DNA of 64,000 nt from Paenibacillus sp. 481 (GCF_021223605.1 NZ_CP075175.1:1530001-1594000), one strand, 5' to 3'; positions 44,695-53,146 are shown, counted from the stretch's first letter. Notes: a model not told the origin generated them from the letters alone. A program made the numbers and translations.

Positions 44695-45394
44695 ACCTCC
44701 AGTACGCTCTAGTTACTTGACGACCTTCAATGACTAATAGTTCATTTAAATGTTTTAAATCCTTGTGTGTCTGACTTATTAAATGATCAATAAGCTCCGT
44801 CCTTTTCTCAACAGGATAGTCATTTAAATTTAACACTATTCTTCTAGCTTGCTTTGTAGTTTTTTCTCTAAGCATGTCAAGAGTATTTTTTAGAATAATT
44901 GAATCAGGAGCATAACAATCAAATACTTGTCCCTCTATAATAAAATCTGGGCTTTTTTTAGGATCAATACCATAGCCATTTCCACCAAAACCATTTCCGT
45001 TTGGAAGTTCATCAAGCATTATAGTACGATACCCTTGTTCTGCAAGTACAATAGCAGATTCATTTTGTCTTTCTAATCCTCTATCACCTTTCGGTGGGAT
45101 CTTGGCATAATCCCCTTCCGCTTCCCCCCCCTTAGATAACGATGGTTTAGTAATTTTAGAATTTGGTCTAATTTTAGGTGTATAAGGAATATGCTTATCA
45201 CCATATAGCTTGTATTCAGAGCTCGTTTTCCAGTCCACATTGTCATCACCATATTTTGAACGGAAATACTCATCCCATTCTGATCCTGATCTAGGTATCT
45301 TTGAAGAATTACCCATCCCCTCTATAGAAAACGGAAATTTGTTAAAATAGATCTGTTGCTTATTTGAAACTCGGAGGAATTGAAATGAAAACAA
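44687..45394 (-). CDS. orphan CdiA-CT-type tRNase toxin tip
   Basis: Up to 235 residues. The last 130 residues match the CdiA_C tRNA-nuclease domain (LERQNESAIVLAEQGYRTIM, SPDFIIEGQVFDCYAPDS, QARRIVLNLND). Before it is a pre-toxin linker (SGSEWDEYFRSKYGDDNVDW) common in polymorphic toxins. No secretion or carrier domain is attached. The first 26 codons before EGMG look like non-native sequence; real similarity to a toxin tip begins at Met27-Gly28 (45316), where 14 bp are identical to the tip junction in the VgrG-deaminase gene. It is therefore best seen as a silent tip cassette. It is divergent from the endonuclease V gene and coupled to an immunity gene. Confidence 0.7.
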   Translation of the reverse strand: MFSFQFLRVSNKQQIYFNKFPFSIEGMGNSSKIPRSGSEWDEYFRSKYGDDNVDWKTSSEYKLYGDKHIPYTPKIRPNSKITKPSLSKGGEAEGDYAKIPPKGDRGLERQNESAIVLAEQGYRTIMLDELPNGNGFGGNGYGIDPKKSPDFIIEGQVFDCYAPDSIILKNTLDMLREKTTKQARRIVLNLNDYPVEKRTELIDHLISQTHKDLKHLNELLVIEGRQVTRAYWRYE

Positions 45395-46054
45395 ATGTGC
45401 ATAAATGGAATTTGTGTGAAATGGAAGCCATTAAAATACAGCAGGAATTATCCAAAAAATTATAAAAAAGATTTTTCGGATCAAATTCGCTATGTTGCCG
45501 GAGTAGATGTTGCTTATAGCAAAAGTAATAATAAATTAATAGCAGCAATTGTTATTTTAGAATCAGATTCATTGGAATTAGTAGAGTCAATTGTTATTAA
45601 AGATACAGTTCAATTCCCCTATATCCCAGGATTGTTCTCATTTAGAGAACTTCCTCCAATTATTAAGGCATTTGAAAAAATAAAGACTACTCCTCAGCTA
45701 GTCGTTTGCGATGGACATGGGCTTGCCCACCCTAGACGGTTTGGATTAGCCTATCATTTAGGGGTCCTTTTTGATATTCCTACAATTGGGTGTGAAAAAA
45801 TGAAGCTGTTGGGTAATTTTACTGAACCTGATCAAAATAGAGGAGATCTGTCACCATTAGTTGATAACAACGAAATCATTGGAAATGTATTACGAACGCA
45901 GAAGAACATTAAACCCATCTTTGTTTCAATCGGTCATCGAGTTTCTCTAAAAACTGCCTGCGAGTGGATACTCCGATTGTCACCGAAATATCGGTTACCT
46001 GAAACGACTCCACAGGCAGATCAGATCGTGAAAAAAAACTTGTCACTCAGCTAG
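45384..46054 (+). pseudogene. nfi: endonuclease V with N-terminal frameshift
   Basis: Endonuclease V nicks DNA 3' to deaminated bases, mainly inosine. The main frame carries all catalytic parts: YVAGVDVAYSK (Asp), FRELPPI (Glu), VCDGHGLAHPRRFGLA (Asp) and GCEKMKLLG. The native N-terminus, MKTNVHKWNLCEMEAIK.., starts at ATG 45384 behind GGAGG but runs into a stop after SKKL. Deleting one A from the AAAAAA run near 45453-45458 would restore one frame. It is either a real mutation or a sequencing indel. The annotated open frame alone has no good start. Confidence 0.75.
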
Positions 46055-46073
46055 AAGTTTCTTAGCTAATTAT

Positions 46074-46100
46074 AAAGATGGGCGAAGGGCGCCCATCTTT
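46074..46100. terminator. bidirectional terminator, nfi / ywqK-like gene
   Basis: AAAGATGGGC (46074-46083) pairs with GCCCATCTTT (46091-46100), loop 7 nt. It is close to the end of the endonuclease V gene and 100 bp after the ywqK-like stop. Confidence 0.75.
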
Positions 46101-46198
46101 ATATAGTACCCCATCTAGAAATTTAATCCGATTTTCGAGCCTCATTCAAGTTAATATTCACTGATCCTTTCAAAAAGCATTGTTAACCCCTAGTATTA

Positions 46199-46672
46199 TT
46201 ATTTTCCCTCTGACTTTTCAGCCCGTTTATTATACTTTTCGATCATTTTTTTATCAAATTCACTAGGTTCTGTTTTTTCGATGACTAATTCTCCTGCTTC
46301 ACTCCACTGTCTGTGTGTTATGCAAAATCCATACTTATATTCTTCTTTTGATTTTATGTTACCATTTTCAAACCAAGTGATTTTTTTTCCTGATATGACC
46401 CCATTGCTCATTTGTTGAGAACTCGCAACTTTACCACTTTCATAATAATTCACATTTTCTCCATCAGACATACCATTTTTGTAATGCGCATAATATGCCA
46501 AATTACCACTTTTATACCTTTCATAGAGTATACCTGATATAGGTATTCCCCCTTCTTCTAAAGGTTTATTAAAAACTTCTTGCCCATAAACCCCAGAATA
46601 ACAAACGTCCCCAGTGAACTCTATGCCATTAGATAGTACAAATTCTATAGGTAAAATATCAACATTACCCAT
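46199..46672 (-). CDS. ywqK: YwqK-family antitoxin (MORN-like repeats)
   Basis: 157 residues with MORN_2-type repeats: GILYERYKSGNLAYYAHYKNG, DGENVNYYESGKV, GKKITWFENGNIKSKEEYKYG. The YwqK family protects against YwqJ-type deaminase toxins in Bacillus. Here it lies 25 bp after the VgrG-like protein that ends in a YwqJ deaminase, the exact pairing expected for toxin and immunity. AT-rich DNA like the toxin tip. The ribosome binding site is GAGAGGCGG. It ends the operon. Confidence 0.82.
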   Translation of the reverse strand: MGNVDILPIEFVLSNGIEFTGDVCYSGVYGQEVFNKPLEEGGIPISGILYERYKSGNLAYYAHYKNGMSDGENVNYYESGKVASSQQMSNGVISGKKITWFENGNIKSKEEYKYGFCITHRQWSEAGELVIEKTEPSEFDKKMIEKYNKRAEKSEGK

Positions 46673-46697
46673 TTTGATAACCGCCTCTCAATATTAC

Positions 46698-49331
46698 CTA
46701 CTTTTTCAAATCAGATAGTATAGGAAAGCCTTTTAAAATATAATTACAGTGCGGACACGTATGAAACGGAATATCGGTTACAGGCTTTGTTGTGCCTCCT
46801 GGCTTAATAACGTATATTAGTATATCATCAAGAGTCGCATTTTGATTATCCAATAATGCTTTATTAGCCGCATATACTTCAGCGTGAGACCCTGCGCCAT
46901 GAGTATACAGACTATATGAATCATAAACATCATCCGGCATGTCAATAATTCGTTTTTCAATATGAGGGTGTAATTCTTTTGGTAATTTGCCTTCAACATC
47001 ATTAATCGCCGTGTAAATCTTACCAGTAGTTCTATCGTATGCTCCTGCAACTGCCGGACCAAGTTGCTTATTAGTAAGACCAATATCTTTCAACATCTGT
47101 GCCTCTTCAATAACATGGTTTTTAAGTTTCTGAATTTCCTCTGATGTAAAATTATCTAGATTACTTTTACCCATCCCCTCAGCAACATCATCTACTTTCG
47201 AAGGATTACTCCCACCACTGCCTCGACCACCAGTAGGAACAGGTATTTCATCATCCATCTTGGAGAAATTAACGTACCCCTGTCCACCGCCAGCATGCGC
47301 AGGAACAAGCCGTCCTCCATTTTGGTTGAGATTAAGCTGCTTCTTAACATTCTTCACGCCATTTTCCAACCATGGCGACACCTTATCAATCGTCTTGCCC
47401 AGCACTGGGTCAACGAGACCTCCGGTCAACATACCGATTCCAGTATCAATGAGTACTGTCTTGAAGCTGAATCCATTCCCTTCTAACGTCTGGCGGATCA
47501 CGCTTTCCACGCCATTCGTTAGACCGCCAAGCCCCATCTTGCCTCCGACAGTCGCCATCGAACCGAGCGGCCCAAATATCGCGCCCGACACCGCGCCTAT
47601 CACCGATTCTCGCGCCGCCGCTCCCGCATAGGCGCCGAAATCGCTCACCTCGCCGCGCATCACATCCGAGACAGCGACACTCGCAACAGCCGCCGTTCCG
47701 CCGATAGCAGCCCCTGCAACGACCGCTCCAATCACAACCGCCCCAGCGCCCAACGTCGCTACCGTCAAGGCCGCCGCTGCCACCACAACAGCGACTACAG
47801 CAAGGCCGCCCAACACGTTCATCGCCAGCTTCCCCCAACTAAATGGCGGCTCCGGATCCGGCGGCGGTGGCGGCTCACCCTTCTTCGGCTCATCGTTGTA
47901 CGGTGGGAATGTCGTGCGATCCTGACCTTCCAGCAACACATTTTCCCCGAGGAAATGGAACTCACTTTCAATCGCAAACCCGCTAGGCACATTGCGCTTC
48001 TTCACAAAAATCTGGCTCTGCGCACTCACCACTACCCGTTTAGGCGTATACAGCGAGATCTCACCATCCGCATTGAGCGTCAGCTTCTTGTGGCTGGTAA
48101 GTGTCACCCCAACCTTGTCATCAAAGCTAACGCTTAACGGCTCCTTACTCCCGCTCACCACGTTGATCGCGGTGGGCGACAGCTCCAGCTCGCTACCATG
48201 CTCCGTGCCAAAATAACGAATATTCGGATCACTCGTCTTCGCACAGCTTCCGCCATTTTTGCGCACGCAGCCTATCACAATTGCCCGCTTCCCCGTTGCA
48301 TCCGGCACATACAAGCTCGCATTCGTTCCTACCTGCGGCATACTGTACATCACATTTCCCGTCGGCGGCGCAAACGGGAACCAATACGCAGTCGACTTGG
48401 ACTGCTCCTGATCAAACTCCAAGTGGAGCTTGACCTGCTGCCCCTTCACATCCAGCACTTCGCCCTCAAGCGACACTCCAGCCAGCTTATCGTTATGTAT
48501 AATCGCTTGACGCACACCTTCCCGACGTGACAGCAAGTACGTATAAATAAACTGCCCACGATCCATCCGTGCCCTTACTTCGCTAACAACCATCCTCAGC
48601 CCACGAAACTGAATCTCATCACCGATCAGGTACCGTTCTCCACTTTCAATTTCGTAAGTAAAAAAATCAGTATCATGCAGCCCTGCTGCGCTCCCGCCCG
48701 CCTGTTGAAAGGCAAGCAAATTCTTGGCTGCCACATACGGCGTCTCATCAGACAGCGTATAGCTCTTTCCTTGCGGCAAACCAAAATAAAAACGCGGCTT
48801 TGCTTCTAATATATCACACACCACAACGCTGCTAAAATGGCTCGCCAATCGCTTCACAAACGCCCAATCCGTCTCGCTATATTGGAACAGCGGCGCTCCA
48901 AGCTTAACCCCATCACCGACACTTTCGATCACATCATAACCTGGGTACGTCTTAATGATCTCGCGAATCAGTGCAGAATAAGTCATATTCGTATCCTGAA
49001 ATGAGCGCTTCTTCCTTTTCACATCCAATTGAAAACTCGCCGATGCAGCCTCCACCTCAATCGTATACACACCGTTCAGATGGCTCATTTCGACCGACGT
49101 CACAATTCCTTCGAATAGAGTCTTTTCAGACTCCCTACCACTCTCATATACCCGAATAACATCGTCCGCTGTAGCTTGCAGCGCAGCATTCACCTTTGCT
49201 GTATCTTCTACGATTCCTCGTAAATAGAGCCGCCCATGTTCGTTAGCCCGCCATTCCATTCGTATATCTTCGATGCGTTTAATTCCGTACGGCGAAGCAG
49301 CTCTTAAATAATCAAATCCGATTATCCCCAT
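46698..49331 (-). CDS. VgrG-like spike protein fused to YwqJ deaminase toxin
   Basis: 877 residues. Residues 1-290 resemble the gp27/Phage_GPD part of VgrG (FLDVKRKKRSFQD-type block, FQYSETDWAFVKRLASHFSS), about 285-370 an OB-fold (LEGEVLDVKGQQVKLHLEF, YWFPFAPPTGNVMY), and 370-470 a beta-helix stem (SELELSPTAINVVSG, KKLTLNADGEISLY). A proline linker (487-497) leads to a Gly/Ala-rich hydrophobic region (503-640). The C-terminus from EGMG (718-721) is a YwqJ-type deaminase with HAE (816-818) and CPHC (859-862), a cytidine-deaminase-like zinc site. The tip DNA is AT-rich, while the backbone is GC-rich. The YwqK antitoxin gene follows. Confidence 0.82.
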   Translation of the reverse strand: MGIIGFDYLRAASPYGIKRIEDIRMEWRANEHGRLYLRGIVEDTAKVNAALQATADDVIRVYESGRESEKTLFEGIVTSVEMSHLNGVYTIEVEAASASFQLDVKRKKRSFQDTNMTYSALIREIIKTYPGYDVIESVGDGVKLGAPLFQYSETDWAFVKRLASHFSSVVVCDILEAKPRFYFGLPQGKSYTLSDETPYVAAKNLLAFQQAGGSAAGLHDTDFFTYEIESGERYLIGDEIQFRGLRMVVSEVRARMDRGQFIYTYLLSRREGVRQAIIHNDKLAGVSLEGEVLDVKGQQVKLHLEFDQEQSKSTAYWFPFAPPTGNVMYSMPQVGTNASLYVPDATGKRAIVIGCVRKNGGSCAKTSDPNIRYFGTEHGSELELSPTAINVVSGSKEPLSVSFDDKVGVTLTSHKKLTLNADGEISLYTPKRVVVSAQSQIFVKKRNVPSGFAIESEFHFLGENVLLEGQDRTTFPPYNDEPKKGEPPPPPDPEPPFSWGKLAMNVLGGLAVVAVVVAAAALTVATLGAGAVVIGAVVAGAAIGGTAAVASVAVSDVMRGEVSDFGAYAGAAARESVIGAVSGAIFGPLGSMATVGGKMGLGGLTNGVESVIRQTLEGNGFSFKTVLIDTGIGMLTGGLVDPVLGKTIDKVSPWLENGVKNVKKQLNLNQNGGRLVPAHAGGGQGYVNFSKMDDEIPVPTGGRGSGGSNPSKVDDVAEGMGKSNLDNFTSEEIQKLKNHVIEEAQMLKDIGLTNKQLGPAVAGAYDRTTGKIYTAINDVEGKLPKELHPHIEKRIIDMPDDVYDSYSLYTHGAGSHAEVYAANKALLDNQNATLDDILIYVIKPGGTTKPVTDIPFHTCPHCNYILKGFPILSDLKK

Positions 49332-49352
49332 CCATGTCCGCCTCCGCTTCGA

Positions 49353-49751
49353 TTACTTGCCATCCTGCCCATTGCTTAGGAAAGTGATCAACCCACCTAG
49401 CTCACACAGCAGCTCTGATTGCGTCGTCAGCGCCGCCTTTTGTTCGACCTTGGCATTTTCCTTCACTTTCATCCAATTGCTCAAAATCGCAGGGAGGCAT
49501 GGCTTACCGGATATCGTTGCCCCAGTTTCCTCCGCAATTAAGTAAATTACAGCTCCGCTTTGATTTTTTGCACCCGTACAAATCCCAAAGTGAGAGATGT
49601 TGTCCACTGGCTTGCAATCACTTTCATTCATCATCGGTTGCCCATTCACATAGGAACCGTGGCTAGTTGGCAAGTTAATTTTTCTTCGGTGACTGCCGCA
49701 ATCACATTTCATGGACGCTCCTCTGACCACGTATTGATGTACATCCGACAT
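49353..49751 (-). CDS. PAAR-like DUF4280 protein
   Basis: 132 residues. The DUF4280 features are clear: YVVRGASMKCDCGSH at the N-terminus, SHGSYVNGQPMMNESDC.P, NISHFGICTGAKN, KPCLPAILSNW and a last ALTTQSELLCELGG, giving six regularly placed cysteines. DUF4280 proteins are PAAR-like tip proteins of polymorphic toxin and contractile injection loci. It lies 21 bp before the VgrG-deaminase gene and would sit on the point of the spike (inference). The ribosome binding site is AGGAGGGGAG. Confidence 0.85.
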   Translation of the reverse strand: MSDVHQYVVRGASMKCDCGSHRRKINLPTSHGSYVNGQPMMNESDCKPVDNISHFGICTGAKNQSGAVIYLIAEETGATISGKPCLPAILSNWMKVKENAKVEQKAALTTQSELLCELGGLITFLSNGQDGK

Positions 49752-49779
49752 CTCCCCTCCTCCTTTCTAACCACGATTT

Positions 49780-50328
49780 TTAAAAATAAGAACTCCGCAT
49801 TTGTTCAATCGCTACCTTCTCAAGCTGAATGCCTACCAAACTCCGCCGCAAAATGCTCTCTGCAACGTCTAGCCGAACGACTACGAGCCGCTGTGAACTT
49901 CCCTTGATCGATACAATCTTCTTACCTTGCAAGGCATCTCCAAGCAAAATAAGCTTTTTAATTACGCTTTTATCCGTATTAAATTCACAACTTGGGCTTA
50001 GCGCATCTACTTCTTCAAAGATAGGGAGAACATAATTGTGCTGCTTATGATGGACGTGATCGACAAGGGGAGTAAGTTTAAATATCGTATCTGGTGCATA
50101 CAATTCAACAACTCGTTTCAGTTGATCAGACATTAGAAAGAGTTGTTGATCGAACAAGTCTAAATAGCTGCTGTCTGCTTCTGCTTTAACATAGAACATC
50201 AACGTATCCGCGATGCTGTGGGCATTCAAACGGTTAATATGGCGTGAATCGAGCTTCTGTCTTACTTCTTGCAACACGGGAACATTCGTATATCGTCGGT
50301 CTTGTTTAAGTAAAAAGTAATCCATCAT
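49780..50328 (-). CDS. unrecognised protein of spike operon
   Basis: 182 residues, soluble, mixed alpha/beta. The start YFLLKQDRRYTNVPVL and the end LVVVRLDVAESILRRSLVGIQLEKVAIE faintly recall the Imm11/DUF1629 group, but not enough to assign it. It lies between another unknown gene (33 bp) and the PAAR-like gene (28 bp), on the same strand. Possible roles are an adaptor between spike and tip or an immunity-like protein. No signal peptide. Confidence 0.6.
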   Translation of the reverse strand: MMDYFLLKQDRRYTNVPVLQEVRQKLDSRHINRLNAHSIADTLMFYVKAEADSSYLDLFDQQLFLMSDQLKRVVELYAPDTIFKLTPLVDHVHHKQHNYVLPIFEEVDALSPSCEFNTDKSVIKKLILLGDALQGKKIVSIKGSSQRLVVVRLDVAESILRRSLVGIQLEKVAIEQMRSSYF

Positions 50329-50361
50329 CCGTGATCCGCTCCATCAGCTCTGTTATGACGT

Positions 50362-50991
50362 TCATTCATAACCATGGTCAGCACCTTCGAGACTTTCGTT
50401 GTATTCATGCAACAGCTCGCACTGATCTCGGTATTCACCAACAAATAACTTCAGCTGAGTAGACTTCGCCATCTGTTGAAATCCTTTACAATTCAGCAAT
50501 GCAGGAACCATGCTTTTCATAAATTCAACCACTAACACGTGATACTTGAGCGCTTCAAGCTGTACCATATGCTCAATATCCATCGACGTGACTTTGCGGG
50601 CATAGTCACCTTTTTTTCGTTCCAAATGATCGATTGTGCGAAAAAGAGGATCAAATATAAAATCAGCCTGCCACATCTTCGAGCACTCAGTTCGGTCTAA
50701 AAACCATTGTTCATCATAAGCATCAAATCGATAAGTAGACGACTGCTGCATCATGCTGGTCCGCAAAAAGGAAATATACATATAGTGAATATCCCCTTTG
50801 ATTCCTTGCTCCTGCTGCTCGTAAGCTTGCATACATAAGTCATGAAAGGCCGATATTAATCCGTGTTCAATGCTCTCCCGCTGCTCGCTGTAGCGCTCAT
50901 TAATGACCACAAAATCATACTGCCATTGGTCACGTACATAGGTTTCATAAAAATGCTGTAACGCCTCTTGCTTGCTTATAAGCTGACTCAT
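50362..50991 (-). CDS. unrecognised helical protein of spike operon
   Basis: 209 residues, strongly helical, rich in Gln, Tyr and Met, without membrane segments or known motifs. The start codon overlaps the stop of the VgrG-like gene upstream by 4 bp, so it is translationally coupled to it. The order VgrG-unknown-unknown-PAAR suggests a chaperone or loading factor (inference only). Confidence 0.65.
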   Translation of the reverse strand: MSQLISKQEALQHFYETYVRDQWQYDFVVINERYSEQRESIEHGLISAFHDLCMQAYEQQEQGIKGDIHYMYISFLRTSMMQQSSTYRFDAYDEQWFLDRTECSKMWQADFIFDPLFRTIDHLERKKGDYARKVTSMDIEHMVQLEALKYHVLVVEFMKSMVPALLNCKGFQQMAKSTQLKLFVGEYRDQCELLHEYNESLEGADHGYE

Positions 50992-52400
50992 TCAATATTG
51001 ACCTTGGCGCCACTAAGTTGGACCTGCTCCAAAATGTTAAGGCTCGCATTGGCTTGTTTGAGATCAACGCCCTCTTCGCCTTGAATTAACACTTTGGCCC
51101 CGCCATTGATTTCAATGTCTTCTACTGCCGATAACACAATCTTTTTGTCGCTATTAATTTCGATACCACCTTCATCGGTAAGGCGCATCAACAGTTTGCC
51201 GCTCCCGATAATTTCAATGGCCCCTGGCTTAAACACAATTTGCTTGCCGTATTTGGTGCTTATACTTTTGACAGATGGGTCGCTGCGTCGTTCAGGATCA
51301 GGCGCGTCCGTATCTACGGAACTGGCTGCAAATGCATTCTCTTCTCGTTCATCTGGGAAATAAACGCGAATTTCATCACCCGTCTCCGGCATACAATACC
51401 AACCGGTTCCATCTGGAGAAGAAAACACCGTGGAGTATGGGAACCAAATTGCCTTAGACTTAGACTGCTGCCCGTCTATATGCAGCTGTACCTTAACTCT
51501 ATCTTTTGACACGTCTAATATTTTGCCAAAGAGCGAAATGCCCGACAGACCGTTGTTATATAACTTCTGGGAACTCAATCCCTTTTTATCACGCAACGTG
51601 TACTTGTTAATAAGCACACCGTTGGCGATGCTCGTCTCAACACGATATACGTACAACGTCCGCTGCTGGAAGATAACTGGACTGCACAGCTGGACAATTT
51701 TGTTGCTCGTCACCTCATAACTAATCATGTTCTGCTCGTAAATGTCCTGCATATCGCTGCTAGACTTCAGCCTATACTCATTTAAATCTTTTTTGATCGT
51801 ATAATTAAACTCTTCCAGCCGCTGAGGCTCACTCGACTCCGGAACTCCTACGACATACTTAACCCCGCGCAGTGTCGTGTTCGGCACGAGCGGAGCGTTA
51901 AAATGCGACGCCAATCGCTTGGCGAATTGCCAATCCGTTTCCTTATATTGAACAAGGAGTCCACCAATACTCTTGCCTTGCGAGGCCTCATCAATAACAT
52001 CGTATTGCGGATACGATTGTCCAATTGTAGAAAATAACTCCGTATAAGCTAACTGTTTATTTTGAAAAGTACGACTCTCTCGCTTAATATCCATCAAATA
52101 GCTGGAACTGCGAGCTTCAATCGTTATGCTTCTCACGTTCCGTACAGCTTGTACCGCTATGCTGGTAACGATGCCTTGAAATAATACAATCTTGTTATCT
52201 TCGTCTTGCACAAATAGTTCGATATGCTCCTGTTCATTCGCTCGCACTACATACTGATCCAGCTTAGACTCAGGTACAATTCCGCTAATCGTCAGCTTCG
52301 CATGCTCGTTCGTTTGTTTCGTTAATTTCAAATCCGTAATCGTCTCAAATTGGTATGGAGCCACAAACACGTTCGTATACGTATAAACCGCTTGGCTCAT
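50988..52400 (-). CDS. VgrG-like spike protein without toxin tip
   Basis: 470 residues. Paralogue of the N-terminal half of the protein at 46698-49331; the shared blocks are DIKRESRTFQNKQLAYTEL, YPQYDVIDEASQGKSIGG and YKETDWQFAKRLASHFN. A gp27-like domain (1-280), an OB-fold (SLFGKILDVSKDRVKVQLHI, 290-360) and a C-terminal beta-helix (INSDKKIVLSAVEDIEINGG) end without an extension. It may form the trimeric spike that carries effectors, or a mixed spike with the toxin-bearing paralogue. It follows the DcrB/Eag-like gene by 2 bp. Confidence 0.8.
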   Translation of the reverse strand: MSQAVYTYTNVFVAPYQFETITDLKLTKQTNEHAKLTISGIVPESKLDQYVVRANEQEHIELFVQDEDNKIVLFQGIVTSIAVQAVRNVRSITIEARSSSYLMDIKRESRTFQNKQLAYTELFSTIGQSYPQYDVIDEASQGKSIGGLLVQYKETDWQFAKRLASHFNAPLVPNTTLRGVKYVVGVPESSEPQRLEEFNYTIKKDLNEYRLKSSSDMQDIYEQNMISYEVTSNKIVQLCSPVIFQQRTLYVYRVETSIANGVLINKYTLRDKKGLSSQKLYNNGLSGISLFGKILDVSKDRVKVQLHIDGQQSKSKAIWFPYSTVFSSPDGTGWYCMPETGDEIRVYFPDEREENAFAASSVDTDAPDPERRSDPSVKSISTKYGKQIVFKPGAIEIIGSGKLLMRLTDEGGIEINSDKKIVLSAVEDIEINGGAKVLIQGEEGVDLKQANASLNILEQVQLSGAKVNIE

Positions 52401-52402
52401 CC

Positions 52403-52996
52403 TTACACCCCCTTCTCATCCTCTTGTACAACCTTAATCGTACGCATCACTTGAAACGCGAAATCCCGCCACTGCTTATGGTCAATGTAAAGGCAGTTAA
52501 AGGTGCCCATAATCGTCTTGCCTTCCAACTCAAAAAAGTACATCACATGATAAATAAATCCGTCTAAAGCTGGGCTCTTAAAATCGAAAAATCCGATTTG
52601 CTTGTTATCCACAACCTCGATACCTTCTGAGAAAAAGACATTAGATGGGTTAGCCTTTTGAATAATCGATTTCATCCCATCCGTCATTTGTTTGACCCAC
52701 TGCTCCTGCAAATCTTGATCAATCCAATTAAATGTAAAATTGATACTTCCAGACCCGTCGCTCTTAATGATCTGCGGGCGCTGCTCATAGGGATATTTAA
52801 GCTTTCTTAAATGTTCGGGCATATCTTCAAACTCAGTTGGGATATAGACCGATAATGTATCCTTGAAAAAGAGTTGCGGCGCAAACTCGATGTATTGATT
52901 CCCCACTCTAACGGGGCCAGCTAAAATGTCTTTCGGATACTGTGATTGTTCCGCTACATGAAGTGCGGCCTGTATGTTCTCATCTGCGTGCTTCAT
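52403..52996 (-). CDS. DcrB/Eag-like chaperone candidate
   Basis: 197 residues. The arrangement of strands and helices (FKDTLSVYIPTEFEDMP start, SINFTFNWIDQDLQEQW, GFFDFKSPALDGFIYHVMYF, MGTFNCLYIDHKQWRDFAFQ end) resembles the DcrB/PsbP fold of DUF1795 proteins. In Proteobacteria members of that fold (Eag) are chaperones for PAAR-type T6SS effectors. The similarity is a layout impression, not a search result. The frame is open to 53044, but the ATG at 52996 has AAGGAGATG. It is the first gene of the spike operon. Confidence 0.55.
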   Translation of the reverse strand: MKHADENIQAALHVAEQSQYPKDILAGPVRVGNQYIEFAPQLFFKDTLSVYIPTEFEDMPEHLRKLKYPYEQRPQIIKSDGSGSINFTFNWIDQDLQEQWVKQMTDGMKSIIQKANPSNVFFSEGIEVVDNKQIGFFDFKSPALDGFIYHVMYFFELEGKTIMGTFNCLYIDHKQWRDFAFQVMRTIKVVQEDEKGV

Positions 52997-53146
52997 TTGA
53001 CATCTCCTTGTATGAGAGAGTTTCTTACCTTGAGGTATGAGCATGGCTTCGGCCTTCGAAGTTTATATATTGTATATCGGTAAATCAAACCATTTTATAT
53101 ACAGGATTTTGAATATTTTTTTCTAAATATTGGCTTCAAAATGAAA

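Noticed and set aside
41694-53044. Complete prophage
   Set aside because: VgrG-like proteins recall phage baseplate parts, but there is no integrase, terminase, capsid, portal, tape-measure, sheath or lysis gene.
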